Source: Deltaproteobacteria bacterium (GTDB taxonomy: Bacteria > Desulfobacterota > SM23-61). From it: a stretch of DNA of 64,000 nucleotides. The number at the start of each line of letters is the position of its first letter. Positions within the stretch are counted from its first letter, which is position 1. The position numbers and the translations under genes are program-made. Below the pieces are notes generated by a model. It did not search any database. It was not told the DNA's origin and saw nothing but the letters and a program-made list of their open reading frames with translations. The stretch covers positions 1 to 64,000 of the forward strand of contig VGSF01000010.1 of assembly GCA_016875165.1 (NCBI GenBank), written 5' to 3'. This document shows, one piece after another, positions 34,191 through 43,456 of this stretch.

Positions 34191-34342
34191 TGATGATATC
34201 ATAAAAAGGTAAAATTGGGATGGCAAAGTAAAAAGCTCCATATGCAAGGCGCGCAAAACCTGAGGAATGAGGCGTACTTACAAGGTACGCCGCAACGACG
34301 AAGGTGAAGCGCAACGCCGCAGATGGACTTTTTACGAAGCCA
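34191..34342. repeat. R1 repeat, core type c
   Basis: TGATGATATCATAAAAAGGT at the left and GACTTTTTACGAAGCCA at the right. The core (AATTGGGATGGCAAAGTAAA, then CGCCGCAACGACGAAGG) matches 52544-52696 over almost its whole length and is unlike types a and b. Confidence 0.85.
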
Positions 34343-34398
34343 AAAAGGTTGGAAAGTTGAATAGAGATTCTCATAAATCCACTTTCCCGGGTGGTCAA

Positions 34399-34551
34399 AT
34401 GGAAAAGGAAACAGGATATATTGCCTTTTTAAAAAAACGGGAAGCGCAGAAATTAATCCTGCGGGAGGCAGTCTGGAAGGAAGCCCAGAGACTTTCGACT
34501 CTCCTGAAGGATAAGGGCTTGTTACGTTTCCTGGCCTTTGGAGCCGCCTGA
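34399..34551 (+). pseudogene. Short fragment, possible nucleotidyltransferase remnant
   Basis: From ATG 34399 a 50-codon frame reads MEKETGYIAFLKKREAQKLI and ends LLKDKGLLRFLAFGAA. The long charged helix followed by a hydrophobic strand ending FGA resembles the start of MNT-type nucleotidyltransferases, where the strand leads to an FGS motif, but the frame then stops. Since a complete MNT gene begins 92 bases later, this may be a decayed relative. It has no clear ribosome binding site. Evidence is weak. Confidence 0.3.
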
Positions 34552-34643
34552 AATGGCTTTACCTGGGGATAAACCAAGGAAATCCCTTGCGCCCAAAACA
34601 ATTGCCATTTTGTAGTTGCCCTGGATGAAGAGGTTATTCCCAG

Positions 34644-35087
34644 ATGATCAGAGAAAAAAGACTCCCGCCTAATATATTAGAGAAAATTCCAGGCATGGTC
34701 GAGGCGCTGCAGGCCTGTGAAGATGTCGTAGCCTTATTTTTTTTCGGAGGCCTGTCCCGGGGGGAATTAAAGCCCTTGAGCGATCTGGATTTTGCTCTTC
34801 TCCTCAAGGCCAATGGGGATCGGGGAAAAATGTTTGATCGTCACCTGGAACTTGTGGGGATCATCGCCAAAGAATTGGGTACAGATGAATTTGATTTGAT
34901 AATTCTTAATACGGCGCCGCTTCGTTTTGCGCACCAGATTTTGCGGAATGGGAAAATAATATTCGTCAAGGACCCTCAGCAATTGGGAGACTTCCAGGAA
35001 TACGTGGTAAAAAAATATTTAGACTTCCTCTATTACCGCCGGGAGTTCGATAGGGCTTTCTTAAGAGGTCTCGGTCTCCATGGATGA
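34644..35087 (+). CDS. MNT-type nucleotidyltransferase (antitoxin of a MNT/HEPN pair)
   Basis: A 147-residue minimal nucleotidyltransferase. The strand and loop FFFGGLSRGELKPLSDLDFA contain the G-x-S/DxD pattern, with GG instead of the usual GS and the two aspartates intact. In MntA/HepT pairs this protein AMPylates the HEPN toxin and so neutralises it. It overlaps the following HEPN gene by 8 bases. The pair sits inside the polysaccharide locus between the antiterminator and the ABC exporter, an intrusion unrelated to sugar synthesis. Confidence 0.8.
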   Translation: MIREKRLPPNILEKIPGMVEALQACEDVVALFFFGGLSRGELKPLSDLDFALLLKANGDRGKMFDRHLELVGIIAKELGTDEFDLIILNTAPLRFAHQILRNGKIIFVKDPQQLGDFQEYVVKKYLDFLYYRREFDRAFLRGLGLHG

Positions 35088-35400
35088 AAGAATAGGGGAG
35101 CACCTAAAAATTTTGAACCAATATCTTTTATACTTACGGACACTGACCGAAGCTGATCAGAACACCTTTTGCAATGATTTTAGAATCCGGGGCAGCGCGG
35201 AAAGATATTTGCAACTCGCTATTGAGTCCTGCATCAATGTGAGCAACAGAATTCTTTCCATAATTGTCCTTAAACAAGTGGACTGGGATATTGAAAGGGA
35301 TATATGCGAAATATGTTTTTATTTGGGTTTAAAATACGATGTCGTGATTTCCCCAAATTCCCTCCCCCTGGATGGGGGAGGGTTGGGGTGGGGGTGTTAA
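35080..35400 (+). CDS. HEPN-domain protein, 3'-truncated (HepT-like toxin remnant)
   Basis: A 106-residue frame. Its first 65 residues (RGSAERYLQLAIESCINVSN) are a HEPN helix typical of HepT. The C-terminal half, which in HepT carries the RNase motif R-x4-6-H, is absent: after about residue 90 the frame enters a G-rich intergenic repeat (35351-35397) that encodes LPLDGGGLGWGC and the stop. So the toxin appears inactivated by loss of its catalytic end while the antitoxin gene stays intact. The downstream wzm gene begins 17 bases after. Confidence 0.72.
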   Translation: MDERIGEHLKILNQYLLYLRTLTEADQNTFCNDFRIRGSAERYLQLAIESCINVSNRILSIIVLKQVDWDIERDICEICFYLGLKYDVVISPNSLPLDGGGLGWGC

Positions 35401-35416
35401 TAACTGGAAAATTATC

Positions 35417-36187
35417 ATGATGAAACCCAAGGCTCAACATTACATTGACCTTATAATTGTATTAACCCAGAAGGAATTGAAAGTTAAGTATAAGAGTAGT
35501 TTCCTTGGTTATCTATGGTCAATCGGTCATCCTTTAGCCTTTGCCCTTGTATTTTGGGTGGCCTTCAAGGTCGTGATGCGAATTGAAGTTGAGAATTATG
35601 CTTTATTTCTTATTGCCGGGCTATTCCCCTGGCAATGGTTTAGCAATTCAATAAATGCCTCTCCCACGATATTTCTCGGAAATGCCTCCATAATAAAAAA
35701 AGTAAATTTCCCAAGAAATTTGATGCCATTTACCCAGGTTTTTCAAGATATGATACATTTTGTTTTAGCCACCCCTGTGATTGTTCTTTTTCTGTTCATT
35801 TATCATAAATCTCCATCGCTTTCCTGGTTGTATGGTATTCCTGTTTTATTAATCATTCAATTCCTGATGACCTATGGCATCTCCCTCATTGTTTCGTCAA
35901 CAAACCTTTTCTTTCGAGACCTGGAAAGACTGACAATTATATTCACAACACTTCTTTTCTATTTTACTCCAGTTATTTATCCTGAAACAATGATACCAGA
36001 AAAATATAAACAATTCATAAACCTAAATCCGCTATCTCCTTTAATGGTAAATTGGCGGAATTTGTTTTTGAGCGGGACATTGGAGTTATCCTATCTTACC
36101 ATCAGCCTCGGATATGCCCTCCTTTCATTTGCCATAGGTTATTTGGTATATCGAAAACTCTCCTGGAAGTTTGCGGAAGTTTTATGA
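35417..36187 (+). CDS. wzm: Polysaccharide ABC exporter permease (Wzm-like, ABC-2 type)
   Basis: A 256-residue inner-membrane protein with six predicted transmembrane helices. The early cytoplasmic segment LTQKELKVKYKSSFLGYLWS is the hallmark of Wzm/TagG permeases. With the ATPase encoded next it exports undecaprenyl-linked O-antigen or exopolysaccharide across the inner membrane. The ATG pair at 35417/35420 is chosen; the longer frame from 35372 is repeat sequence. The stop overlaps the wzt ATG by 4 bases. Confidence 0.9.
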   Translation: MMKPKAQHYIDLIIVLTQKELKVKYKSSFLGYLWSIGHPLAFALVFWVAFKVVMRIEVENYALFLIAGLFPWQWFSNSINASPTIFLGNASIIKKVNFPRNLMPFTQVFQDMIHFVLATPVIVLFLFIYHKSPSLSWLYGIPVLLIIQFLMTYGISLIVSSTNLFFRDLERLTIIFTTLLFYFTPVIYPETMIPEKYKQFINLNPLSPLMVNWRNLFLSGTLELSYLTISLGYALLSFAIGYLVYRKLSWKFAEVL

Positions 36188-36921
36188 GAGAACCAATAAT
36201 CATCTTCGATAACGTTAGCAAAAGTTTTCCTCTGTATCATCCTATCACCGGAGGATATAAAAACTTCCTCTTTCATCTTCCGAAATGGATAAAATCTTTA
36301 AGAGATTCAAGGTTTGAAGCTTTGCGCGATATATCTTTCGAAGTTTATAACGGGGAAACCTTTGGCATCATAGGTAGAAATGGTGTAGGCAAGAGCACCA
36401 CATTGGGGCTTATAGCCGCCGTATTAAAACCTACTAAAGGTAGGATAATTGTAAAAGGAAGAATTTCTCCACTTCTTGAGCTGGGCGCAGGATTTCATCC
36501 AGAACTCACAGGTAGGGAAAACATTATGCTTAACGGTGTCCTCATGGGTCTTTTGAGAGCGGAAATATCAAGAAAAATTGATGAAATTATAGAGTTCTCA
36601 GAATTAGACAACTTTATAGATCAACCAATTAGGGTATACTCAAGCGGCATGCTGGCACGGCTTGGTTTTTCTGTTGTAGCGCATCTTGCCCCCGAGATTT
36701 TATTGATAGATGAGGTGTTGGCAGTAGGAGATATCCAGTTTCAAAAAAAGTGCATTGATAGAATGGTGGATTTTAAAAAAAAAGGCGTAACAATGGTCTT
36801 TGTATCACACTCGATGAGGGATGTGGAAAAGATATGCGATAGGGTCATGTGGATTGATGACCATACCGTGAAGAAGATCGGGGATGCCCAGGAAATCATA
36901 GACAATTATTCCGAAGCCTGA
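36184..36921 (+). CDS. wzt: Polysaccharide ABC exporter ATPase (Wzt-like, short form)
   Basis: A 245-residue ABC ATPase. Walker A is GRNGVGKST, the signature YSSGMLARL, Walker B ILLIDEVLAVGD and the switch histidine in FVSHS. The phrases VSKSFPLYHP and LLELGAGFHPELTGREN are typical of Wzt/TagH. It has no C-terminal carbohydrate-binding domain, so export should not depend on a terminal cap recognised by Wzt. The start at 36184 overlaps the wzm stop (ATGA). Base composition of wzm-wzt is more AT-rich than neighbouring rml genes, as is common for exchanged O-antigen loci. Confidence 0.92.
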   Translation: MREPIIIFDNVSKSFPLYHPITGGYKNFLFHLPKWIKSLRDSRFEALRDISFEVYNGETFGIIGRNGVGKSTTLGLIAAVLKPTKGRIIVKGRISPLLELGAGFHPELTGRENIMLNGVLMGLLRAEISRKIDEIIEFSELDNFIDQPIRVYSSGMLARLGFSVVAHLAPEILLIDEVLAVGDIQFQKKCIDRMVDFKKKGVTMVFVSHSMRDVEKICDRVMWIDDHTVKKIGDAQEIIDNYSEA

Positions 36922-37008
36922 GAAAGGAACTTATAACGAGGCCATTAAAAGGGTTAATCATTCGGCAACAGCGGCAGCATCAGCTCTTGAGGGATAAGGC
37001 TCAGGAAA

Positions 37009-39660
37009 ATGGGACTAAAAAAACAATTTGATTCCAAAAGATACGAACCACCGGTTATCGACCTAAGCAATAAGAACAACAGCCATACTCTGCTCGTGGA
37101 GCTTACCGGTTCCAATAAAACCGTTTTAGAGGTTGGTACTTCCACGGGGTACATTAGCAAAATTCTGAAAGAACGGGGTAATCAAGTCATTGGAATAGAG
37201 ATCGATCCTGAAGCGGCCTCCATCGCCAAGAATTATTGCGACCAGGTCATCGTCGGCGACATAGAAAATCTCGATTTGGAGGGCCTCTTTGAACCGGAAT
37301 ATTTTGATGTAGTGGTGCTCGGGGATGTGTTGGAACATCTGCAGTGGCCAGATGTCTTTTTGGGAAAAATAAAGCGGCACCTGAAACCCACCGGCTATCT
37401 GCTGGTCTCTCTGCCTAACATCGCCCATGGGGACGTTATTCTGAATCTCTTAATGGGAAAATTCCAATATACTGATGCAGGGCTGCTGGATAAAACCCAT
37501 TTCCGGTTTTTCACCCTGAAAGAAATCGCTGAATTTTTCGACACCATGGATTATCAAATAGCGGATTTGCACACCACGATCTTCGAGTTAGGCAATACCG
37601 AAGTCGATGTCGATTGGGATTCTGTCCCCCCTGAGGTCCTGAGATTTGTCAAAAGCCTTCCCCATTCCAACACCTATCAGTTCGTCTTCAAGGTCTACCT
37701 GAAGGAGTATAACCTAGTAAGCAACGGCGTTTCCATAGCTAAAATGAATTGCTTTCAAGGCTGCATTCCGTTTCGGGATGCCTACCTTGTCTCACTGGAA
37801 GAGACTTTATCTCAGATATACAACTCAAATGGGTGGAAAGCATTAAGGGTTTATTATCGATTGCGCGATCGTTTTTTCCAGGAAGGAAGCCAAAGGAAAA
37901 GGATACTTAAAAAAACACTGGCTCTCCTGGGAAAGAGCTTTTTGTACCTAAAAAAAGCCATTTTTTATTGGAAGCAATTCGGGTTTTGGACTGCTCTTTC
38001 CAAGACTCTGAAAAAACTGCAGAGCCCGAAGGGAAACATTCCCTTTCACCTCCACGATGACGAATCCCGGCCAGAAAAGACAAACCGGAAGATCAAACCG
38101 GCCGTGGATATCCTCATCGTTACCTTCAATAGTGCCGAAAGTATCGGCAAATGTATAACAAGCCTTCTTCATTCGTCCTACGAAAATTTGGGCGAAATCA
38201 TTATTGCGGACAATCATTCGGTTGATCAAACGATCGAAAAAATCCAAGCGCTTGTCCCCGATGCCCGTCAATCGATCCAGATTTTAATGAACCAGAGTAA
38301 TTTGGGGTTTGGCCGGGCTGTGAATTTTGGGGCGAATCATTCCCGGAATGAATTGCTTTTACTGCTAAATCCGGATGCCATGGTCTCCCCCAATACTCTT
38401 TCAGTTTTGGTCGATACGATGGAACATTTTGGGGAGAAGTGCGCGGCCGTTGAAGCTCGCCAGATTCCCTTTGAACATCCCAAACTATATAATCCTGTAT
38501 CCCTGGATGCCGTATGGTTCTCGGGCTGCTGTGTGCTTCTTCGAAAAGCTGCCTTTCAGGAGGTCGGGGGGTTTGACGAAAACATTTTCTTATACGCGGA
38601 GGATGTCGATCTCTCCTTGAGGCTGAAAAATGCAGGGTATGCAATCAAGTACTGCCCCAAGGCAGTCGTGAGTCATGAAATCGACCCTCACCAGGCAAGA
38701 CCCCATCAGAAAATCTACGGAGCCTTATCCAATCTATACCTGCGGGCAAAGTACGGGCAAAAACTAAGTCACTGGTTGTTTTCGATGGTAGGAAAAATTT
38801 TACATCGTGATATGGTCTTCCCCAATCCTTTAAAAGTGTTCTCCTATCTTTATAAAGGATGGTCTAACAAATATCCGCAAATAAGCAATTTGAAGGGATA
38901 TTTCCCAGCGGTGGGTTTTGGCTATGAAATCTTGCGAAGAAGAGGGCATAATGTTTCCATCCTCCCCTTTCCACACGAGGCTTTAGTCTCAGTAGTTTTA
39001 CGAACCCACGACAGGCCGGAGCTTTTAGCCCGGGTTCTGAAAAATCTTGGCAATCAAACCTACGAGAAAATTGAGATTATCATAGTCGAAGATAGGACGA
39101 AAACCGGACTGCTGGTCGTTGAGAAATTCAGGAGTTTAAACCTACGCTATTTTCATTATGACGGAACAAAAGGAAGAACGGGTGCTATGAATTTTGGGTT
39201 GCTTCAGGCCCGAGGGGATTGGATCTATTGCCTTGACGACGATGACGTTATATTCGCCGACACCATTGAAACTCTCCTGTATTACGCCACCCATACGCCT
39301 TCACTTATGGCGTATGGAGGTTCCTTGGAGTTATTGACTGACGATAATTGGACCGGAATTTTAAGACCGGGCTATTTTCAAGCTTATGATCAAGAAAAAC
39401 TGAAACGGGAGAATTTTATACCGGTGGGGACATTTCTGTTTCACCGGCAAATTCTTGAAAAAACAGGAATGTTAGATGAAAGTCTTGAAATCCTTGAAGA
39501 CTGGGATTTTTTAAACCGCTTGGGCCAAAAGACTGATTTTAAATATGTCCCCAAAGACTTTCTCATTTTTCTAACCCCTTTGGATACCCAAAAAAGACTG
39601 GAACGGCAGCGGCGGTTAGATGAAGCCTATTGGCAGGTCGTTAAGAAAAATAAACGTTAG
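37009..39660 (+). CDS. Trifunctional methyltransferase / double GT2 glycosyltransferase
   Basis: An 883-residue cytosolic protein with three enzyme domains. First is a class I SAM methyltransferase (about 30-225: LEVGTSTGYISKIL, DVVVLGDVLEHL). After a linker comes a GT2 glycosyltransferase from about 367 (DILIVTFNSAESIGKCITSL, LLLNPDAM, then EDVDLSLRLKNAGY), of the rhamnosyltransferase-like type. From about 660 is a second GT-A domain (VSVVLRTHDRPELLARVL, CLDDDDVI). It probably adds two sugars and methylates one of them, possibly capping or modifying the chain. AAGGCTCAGGAAA precedes the ATG. The substrates are unknown. Confidence 0.85.
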   Translation: MGLKKQFDSKRYEPPVIDLSNKNNSHTLLVELTGSNKTVLEVGTSTGYISKILKERGNQVIGIEIDPEAASIAKNYCDQVIVGDIENLDLEGLFEPEYFDVVVLGDVLEHLQWPDVFLGKIKRHLKPTGYLLVSLPNIAHGDVILNLLMGKFQYTDAGLLDKTHFRFFTLKEIAEFFDTMDYQIADLHTTIFELGNTEVDVDWDSVPPEVLRFVKSLPHSNTYQFVFKVYLKEYNLVSNGVSIAKMNCFQGCIPFRDAYLVSLEETLSQIYNSNGWKALRVYYRLRDRFFQEGSQRKRILKKTLALLGKSFLYLKKAIFYWKQFGFWTALSKTLKKLQSPKGNIPFHLHDDESRPEKTNRKIKPAVDILIVTFNSAESIGKCITSLLHSSYENLGEIIIADNHSVDQTIEKIQALVPDARQSIQILMNQSNLGFGRAVNFGANHSRNELLLLLNPDAMVSPNTLSVLVDTMEHFGEKCAAVEARQIPFEHPKLYNPVSLDAVWFSGCCVLLRKAAFQEVGGFDENIFLYAEDVDLSLRLKNAGYAIKYCPKAVVSHEIDPHQARPHQKIYGALSNLYLRAKYGQKLSHWLFSMVGKILHRDMVFPNPLKVFSYLYKGWSNKYPQISNLKGYFPAVGFGYEILRRRGHNVSILPFPHEALVSVVLRTHDRPELLARVLKNLGNQTYEKIEIIIVEDRTKTGLLVVEKFRSLNLRYFHYDGTKGRTGAMNFGLLQARGDWIYCLDDDDVIFADTIETLLYYATHTPSLMAYGGSLELLTDDNWTGILRPGYFQAYDQEKLKRENFIPVGTFLFHRQILEKTGMLDESLEILEDWDFLNRLGQKTDFKYVPKDFLIFLTPLDTQKRLERQRRLDEAYWQVVKKNKR

Positions 39661-39705
39661 CGATGGGAAAGGGGCGGATTTTCCCCCCTCCCGGTGGATC
39701 CCAGA

Positions 39706-40506
39706 ATGAACTCTTCTCCAGAGTTATCCATTATTGTAGTAAATTTTAACAGTTCGGCGTTCATTTTAAAATGTTTAGCAACGCTGAAAGAAGCCTTCGC
39801 CGGTAAGACCCACGAGGTGATAGTAATCGATAACCATTCCTGGGATGAAAGCTGCTGGTTGATTCGCGAAAAATATCCTCACCTGTTGTTGATCGAAAAT
39901 GATAAAAATTTGGGGTATGCCCGGGCGGTCAATCAGGGATTCAGGAAAGCAAAAGGGAAATATCTTTTGATTCTAAACCCGGATGTTCAGCTATTGTCCG
40001 GCTCAATCGATAAAATGACTTATTTCCTGGAAGGAAATCCTGAGGTAGGACTCCTATTACCTAAACTGATAAACCCAGATGGTTCTCTGCAGTTGTCTTG
40101 TCGCACATTCTACGATTTTTCAACATTCCTTTTTCGGAGAACTCCCTTGGGAAAAATATTTCCCAATCATACAATAATCCGTAGGCATCTCATGATGGAT
40201 TGGGACCACGGGGAAGTGCGTGAGGTCGATTGGGGTCTGGGAGCCTGCATGTTCTTGCGCCGAGAAGCACTAAAAGGAGAAAGAATATTCGACGAGCGTT
40301 TTTTCCTTTACTTTGAGGATGTGGATCTTTGTCTTCGAATGAAACAAGAGGGCTGGAAAGTGGTATATTATCCAGAAGCTGTCATGGTTCATACTCATGT
40401 ACGTCAGAGTGCAGACGGTTTATTCAATTACGCAAAATGGGAGCATTTTAAAAGTTTGATCAAGTTTTATTGCAAACATCGGGGATTTCGTCCCCGAATA
40501 TCTTAA
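39706..40506 (+). CDS. GT2 family glycosyltransferase
   Basis: A 266-residue glycosyltransferase. SIIVVNFNSSAFILKCLATL, IDNHSWDES and LILNPDVQLL give the nucleotide-sugar site with the metal-binding acidic motif; YFEDVDLCLRMKQEGW is the acceptor-side motif seen in rhamnosyltransferases (RfbF/WbbL-like). This agrees with dTDP-rhamnose being made upstream. The start is uncertain (GTG 39694 or ATG 39706), neither with a good ribosome binding site. It is followed by an R2 element. Confidence 0.87.
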   Translation: MNSSPELSIIVVNFNSSAFILKCLATLKEAFAGKTHEVIVIDNHSWDESCWLIREKYPHLLLIENDKNLGYARAVNQGFRKAKGKYLLILNPDVQLLSGSIDKMTYFLEGNPEVGLLLPKLINPDGSLQLSCRTFYDFSTFLFRRTPLGKIFPNHTIIRRHLMMDWDHGEVREVDWGLGACMFLRREALKGERIFDERFFLYFEDVDLCLRMKQEGWKVVYYPEAVMVHTHVRQSADGLFNYAKWEHFKSLIKFYCKHRGFRPRIS

Positions 40507-40513
40507 AGAAAAT

Positions 40514-40670
40514 GTAAGAGTTTAGCTCTTTGAAAGAACCTTTTTCTACCATCCCCGCGCAAGCGGGAATCGAGAAAGGGCTTCGGGCGAACATGGATTC
40601 CTGCTTTCGCAGGAATGACAAGCTCATTTGGCCTTATTTTCTAATATTCTTCAAACAGTCAAAGTGATAC
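40514..40670. repeat. R2 repeat, short core
   Basis: Ends GTAAGAGTTTAGCTCTTTGAA and TTCAAACAGTCAAAGTGATAC. The core has ATCCCCGCGCAAGCGGGAAT and TGGATTCCTGCTTTCGCAGG palindromes. Confidence 0.85.
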
Positions 40671-40709
40671 AAGAAAATTAGGTTTGGTAACCCGCGAAAG
40701 GATTAGGTG

Positions 40710-41687
40710 ATGAAACGCGCTTTGATAACGGGCATTACTGGCCAGGATGGAAGTTATTTATCAGAATTACTTCTGGAGAAGGGCTATGAAGTCCATGGCA
40801 TCGTGCGACGATCGGCTATTGAGGATCCGGAGCATCGCATGTCGCGAATTAAGCACATATTGCCCCAACTAAAAATCCACGCTGGATCGATTGAAAGCTT
40901 TGCCAGTATTTTTAATGTCGTCAGAGAGGTGCAACCGGATGAATGCTACCACCTCGCTGCTCAAAGTTTTGTGGCCTACTCATTCGAAGACGAATTTTCC
41001 ACTTTGATGACAAATATTAATGGAACCCACCACACCCTCGCTGCTATCAAACAAATTATACCTTTCTGCCGTTTCTATTTTGCAGCTTCCAGTGAAATGT
41101 TTGGAAACGCCAAACCACCTCAAAATGAAAATACAAATTATCAGCCAAGATCTGCGTATGGAATTTCTAAACTTACCGGCTATCACTTGGTTAGAAACTA
41201 CCGGGAAGCCTATGGAATGTTTGCTGTTAATGGTATCCTTTTCAATCATGAATCGCCACGGCGGGGATTTGAATTTGTGACTCGAAAAATATCTTCCCAT
41301 GCAGCAAGGATTAAACTCGGACTGGCTCAAGAACTTAAATTGGGAAATTTGGATGCGAAAAGAGATTGGGGCCATTCGAAAGATTACGTAAAAGCCATGT
41401 GGATGATGTTACAAGCAGATTCACCGGAAGATTATGTAATTGGGACCGGAGAGAGTCATTCAGTTCGGGAGTTTGTACAGATTGCCTTTAATTATTTGGG
41501 ATTAGATCATGAAAAATATGTAACAACAGACCTTCAATACTATCGGCCAGCGGAAATTTATGATCTCGTTGCCGATGCCTCCAAGGCCCGAAATAAACTC
41601 GGCTGGAAACCTAGTTATCAATTTATCAGTCTTATAGAAGAAATGGTTGAAAACGATCTTGAAACGATTCATCGAGGATTTACATGA
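40710..41687 (+). CDS. gmd: GDP-mannose 4,6-dehydratase
   Basis: A 325-residue extended SDR that makes GDP-4-keto-6-deoxymannose from GDP-mannose. The motifs ALITGITGQDGSYLSELLLE, YHLAAQSFV, YGISKLTGYHLVRNYR and NHESPRRGFEFVTRK are diagnostic of Gmd. GAAAGGATTAGG before the ATG fits as ribosome binding site. The second-step enzymes (GDP-fucose synthase, GDP-rhamnose reductase) and the GDP-mannose pyrophosphorylase are not in the window, so the final sugar is open. It belongs to the polysaccharide locus. Confidence 0.94.
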   Translation: MKRALITGITGQDGSYLSELLLEKGYEVHGIVRRSAIEDPEHRMSRIKHILPQLKIHAGSIESFASIFNVVREVQPDECYHLAAQSFVAYSFEDEFSTLMTNINGTHHTLAAIKQIIPFCRFYFAASSEMFGNAKPPQNENTNYQPRSAYGISKLTGYHLVRNYREAYGMFAVNGILFNHESPRRGFEFVTRKISSHAARIKLGLAQELKLGNLDAKRDWGHSKDYVKAMWMMLQADSPEDYVIGTGESHSVREFVQIAFNYLGLDHEKYVTTDLQYYRPAEIYDLVADASKARNKLGWKPSYQFISLIEEMVENDLETIHRGFT

Positions 41688-41926
41688 ATACTTCTTTGCA
41701 CCTTGATATTTTTTTGGGTTACGCGGGAATTCCTTTAAAGAAAAAATTTTTTAAAATCAGGGAATAAGTTTTTTAAAGAATCATCCGAAGCGTAAAACTT
41801 TTTTTTAAGTCTATCGTTTTTGATTATACTGTTTTCGAAACGTTAAAGTAGAAAATTAATAAAAGTCGGTATTACTTATAGGAATTGCCACAAAAGGTTG
41901 AGACCATCAACCCTTATCATTAGGCT

Positions 41927-42346
41927 ATGCTGAAACAGCGAACGAATTTATTTATTTTTTTTCTTTACCTGGGAGATATGGGAGCCACACTTCTTGCTTT
42001 TTATTGTGCTTATTGGTTCCGAGATGTTTTTCCACCGGAATCCTATGCAAAGCTTTTTCCTTTCTCTTGGTATGGAAATCTTCTTTGGATAATTTTTCCT
42101 ACTTGGTCGCTTTTATTTTATCTGGTCGGTCTGTACCGATTCTGGCGAGGGCAAGGATTTTGGAAAGAATTATGGAGTATATTCAAAGCCTTATTGATTT
42201 CGTCTTTATTTCTCGGAGCCGCTGTTTTTGCCTTAAAATATCAGTTTGTTAGCCGGGTCTTTTTTTTCCTTTTTGCCGTTTTCAATCTTTTTTTTATTAT
42301 TGGGGCCAGGGCATTCTTAAGAAAAACCATTCTTTTTATTTTATAA
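41927..42346 (+). CDS. Priming sugar-phosphate transferase (WcaJ/WbaP-like), N-terminal part of a frameshifted gene
   Basis: A 139-residue hydrophobic frame with four to five transmembrane helices (LFIFFLYLGDMGATLLAFYC at the start), ending ARAFLRKTILFIL. This is the membrane part of polyisoprenyl-phosphate hexose-1-phosphate transferases, which begin repeat-unit assembly by moving sugar-phosphate onto undecaprenyl phosphate. The next frame continues the same protein ([14 protein letters not shown]) after a one-base shift near 42330, in a T-rich run. The split is a mutation, sequencing error or slippage site. Full length would be about 473 residues. Confidence 0.8.
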   Translation: MLKQRTNLFIFFLYLGDMGATLLAFYCAYWFRDVFPPESYAKLFPFSWYGNLLWIIFPTWSLLFYLVGLYRFWRGQGFWKELWSIFKALLISSLFLGAAVFALKYQFVSRVFFFLFAVFNLFFIIGARAFLRKTILFIL

Positions 42347-42371
42347 AAACGTCGAAAAATACCGAAATATT

Positions 42372-43346
42372 TTGATTGTCGGGACAGAGGAACGAGCCCT
42401 TGCCCTTGCTCAAAATATTGAAAGACATAAAGATTTAGGGCTGCGGATTATAGGCTTTCTTTCAATCGCCGAGGAAAATCATCCCCGGAAGTTAAATGGG
42501 TATCCGGTGCTGGGGTTGGCCACTGATTTACCGCGAATTTTAGAAAGCGAAGTAGTGGATGAAGTTATTTTTGCCATTTCTCAGGAAGAGTTGAAAACAA
42601 TGGAAGGCCTTTTTCTTTTATGTGAAGAGCGGGGAATTACCACCAGGATAGCCATAAACTTTTTCCCCCATATTATCGCTAAAACACATTTGGAGGAACT
42701 CGATGGTGTTCCTTTACTAACTTTTTCGACGACTCCTAAAAATGAATTACTGCTTTTTTTACGCCGATTTTTTGATTTAGTTGGGAGCCTCTCTTTGCTT
42801 GTAATTTTATCTCCGTTATTTTGCCTGATCACCTTATTAATCCGGCTGGACAGTCCAGGCCCTGTCATTTACCGACAAATTCGCAGCGGGGTTAACGGGC
42901 GGAAGTTCGCTTTTTATAAGTTTCGCTCTATGGTTGAGAGAGCGGAGGAAAGGCAGGAGGCCCTTGCGGCTTATAATTTAATGAATGGGCCAGTTTTTAA
43001 AATGCGCAATGACCCCCGGATAACCCGGGTGGGCCGTTTTCTTAGAAAAACAAGTCTGGATGAACTTCCCCAGTTAATCAATGTCCTCAAAGGAGATATG
43101 AGTTTCGTCGGTCCGCGGCCTCCTATTCCCGAAGAAGTAGAAAAATATGAAGGTTGGCAAAGACGCAGGCTGAGCATGAAGCCTGGAATTACCGGCTTAT
43201 GGCAAGTAAGCGGAAGAAATCAAATAGATTTTGATCAATGGATGAAACTGGATCTGGAATATATTGATAACTGGTCGCTGTGGTTGGATTTTAAGATCAT
43301 ACTAAAAACCATCCCCGTCGTTCTTATGGGAAAAGGAGCGATGTAA
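42372..43346 (+). CDS. Priming sugar-phosphate transferase (WcaJ/WbaP-like), catalytic part
   Basis: The catalytic C-terminal part of the gene that starts at 41927; this frame opens upstream of the TTG at 42372, which is probably not a real start. Residues 1-120 are the CoA-binding-like middle domain ([14 protein letters not shown]). The sugar transferase domain follows, with [40 protein letters not shown] and [15 protein letters not shown], the full signature set. The membrane helix [20 protein letters not shown] precedes it. All catalytic motifs are intact, so restoring the frame would give a working enzyme. Without it the O-antigen or exopolysaccharide priming step would rely on another gene. 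Confidence 0.88.
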   Translation: MIVGTEERALALAQNIERHKDLGLRIIGFLSIAEENHPRKLNGYPVLGLATDLPRILESEVVDEVIFAISQEELKTMEGLFLLCEERGITTRIAINFFPHIIAKTHLEELDGVPLLTFSTTPKNELLLFLRRFFDLVGSLSLLVILSPLFCLITLLIRLDSPGPVIYRQIRSGVNGRKFAFYKFRSMVERAEERQEALAAYNLMNGPVFKMRNDPRITRVGRFLRKTSLDELPQLINVLKGDMSFVGPRPPIPEEVEKYEGWQRRRLSMKPGITGLWQVSGRNQIDFDQWMKLDLEYIDNWSLWLDFKIILKTIPVVLMGKGAM

Positions 43347-43349
43347 GGA

Positions 43350-43418
43350 TAGTCCAATAGTCAGATAGTCGAATAGTCAAATAATGAATGGGCAATAGGC
43401 AATGGGCGATAGGCAATA
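43350..43418. repeat. Short imperfect tandem repeats
   Basis: Variants of AATAGTC are repeated four times, then of GGGCAATA and AGGCAATA. This low-complexity block lies between the convergent priming transferase and glycosyltransferase genes. Confidence 0.6.
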
Positions 43419-43456
43419 ACTAAAAACCGTAAAGCGTAAGGCGTGAGGAGGGAGCC

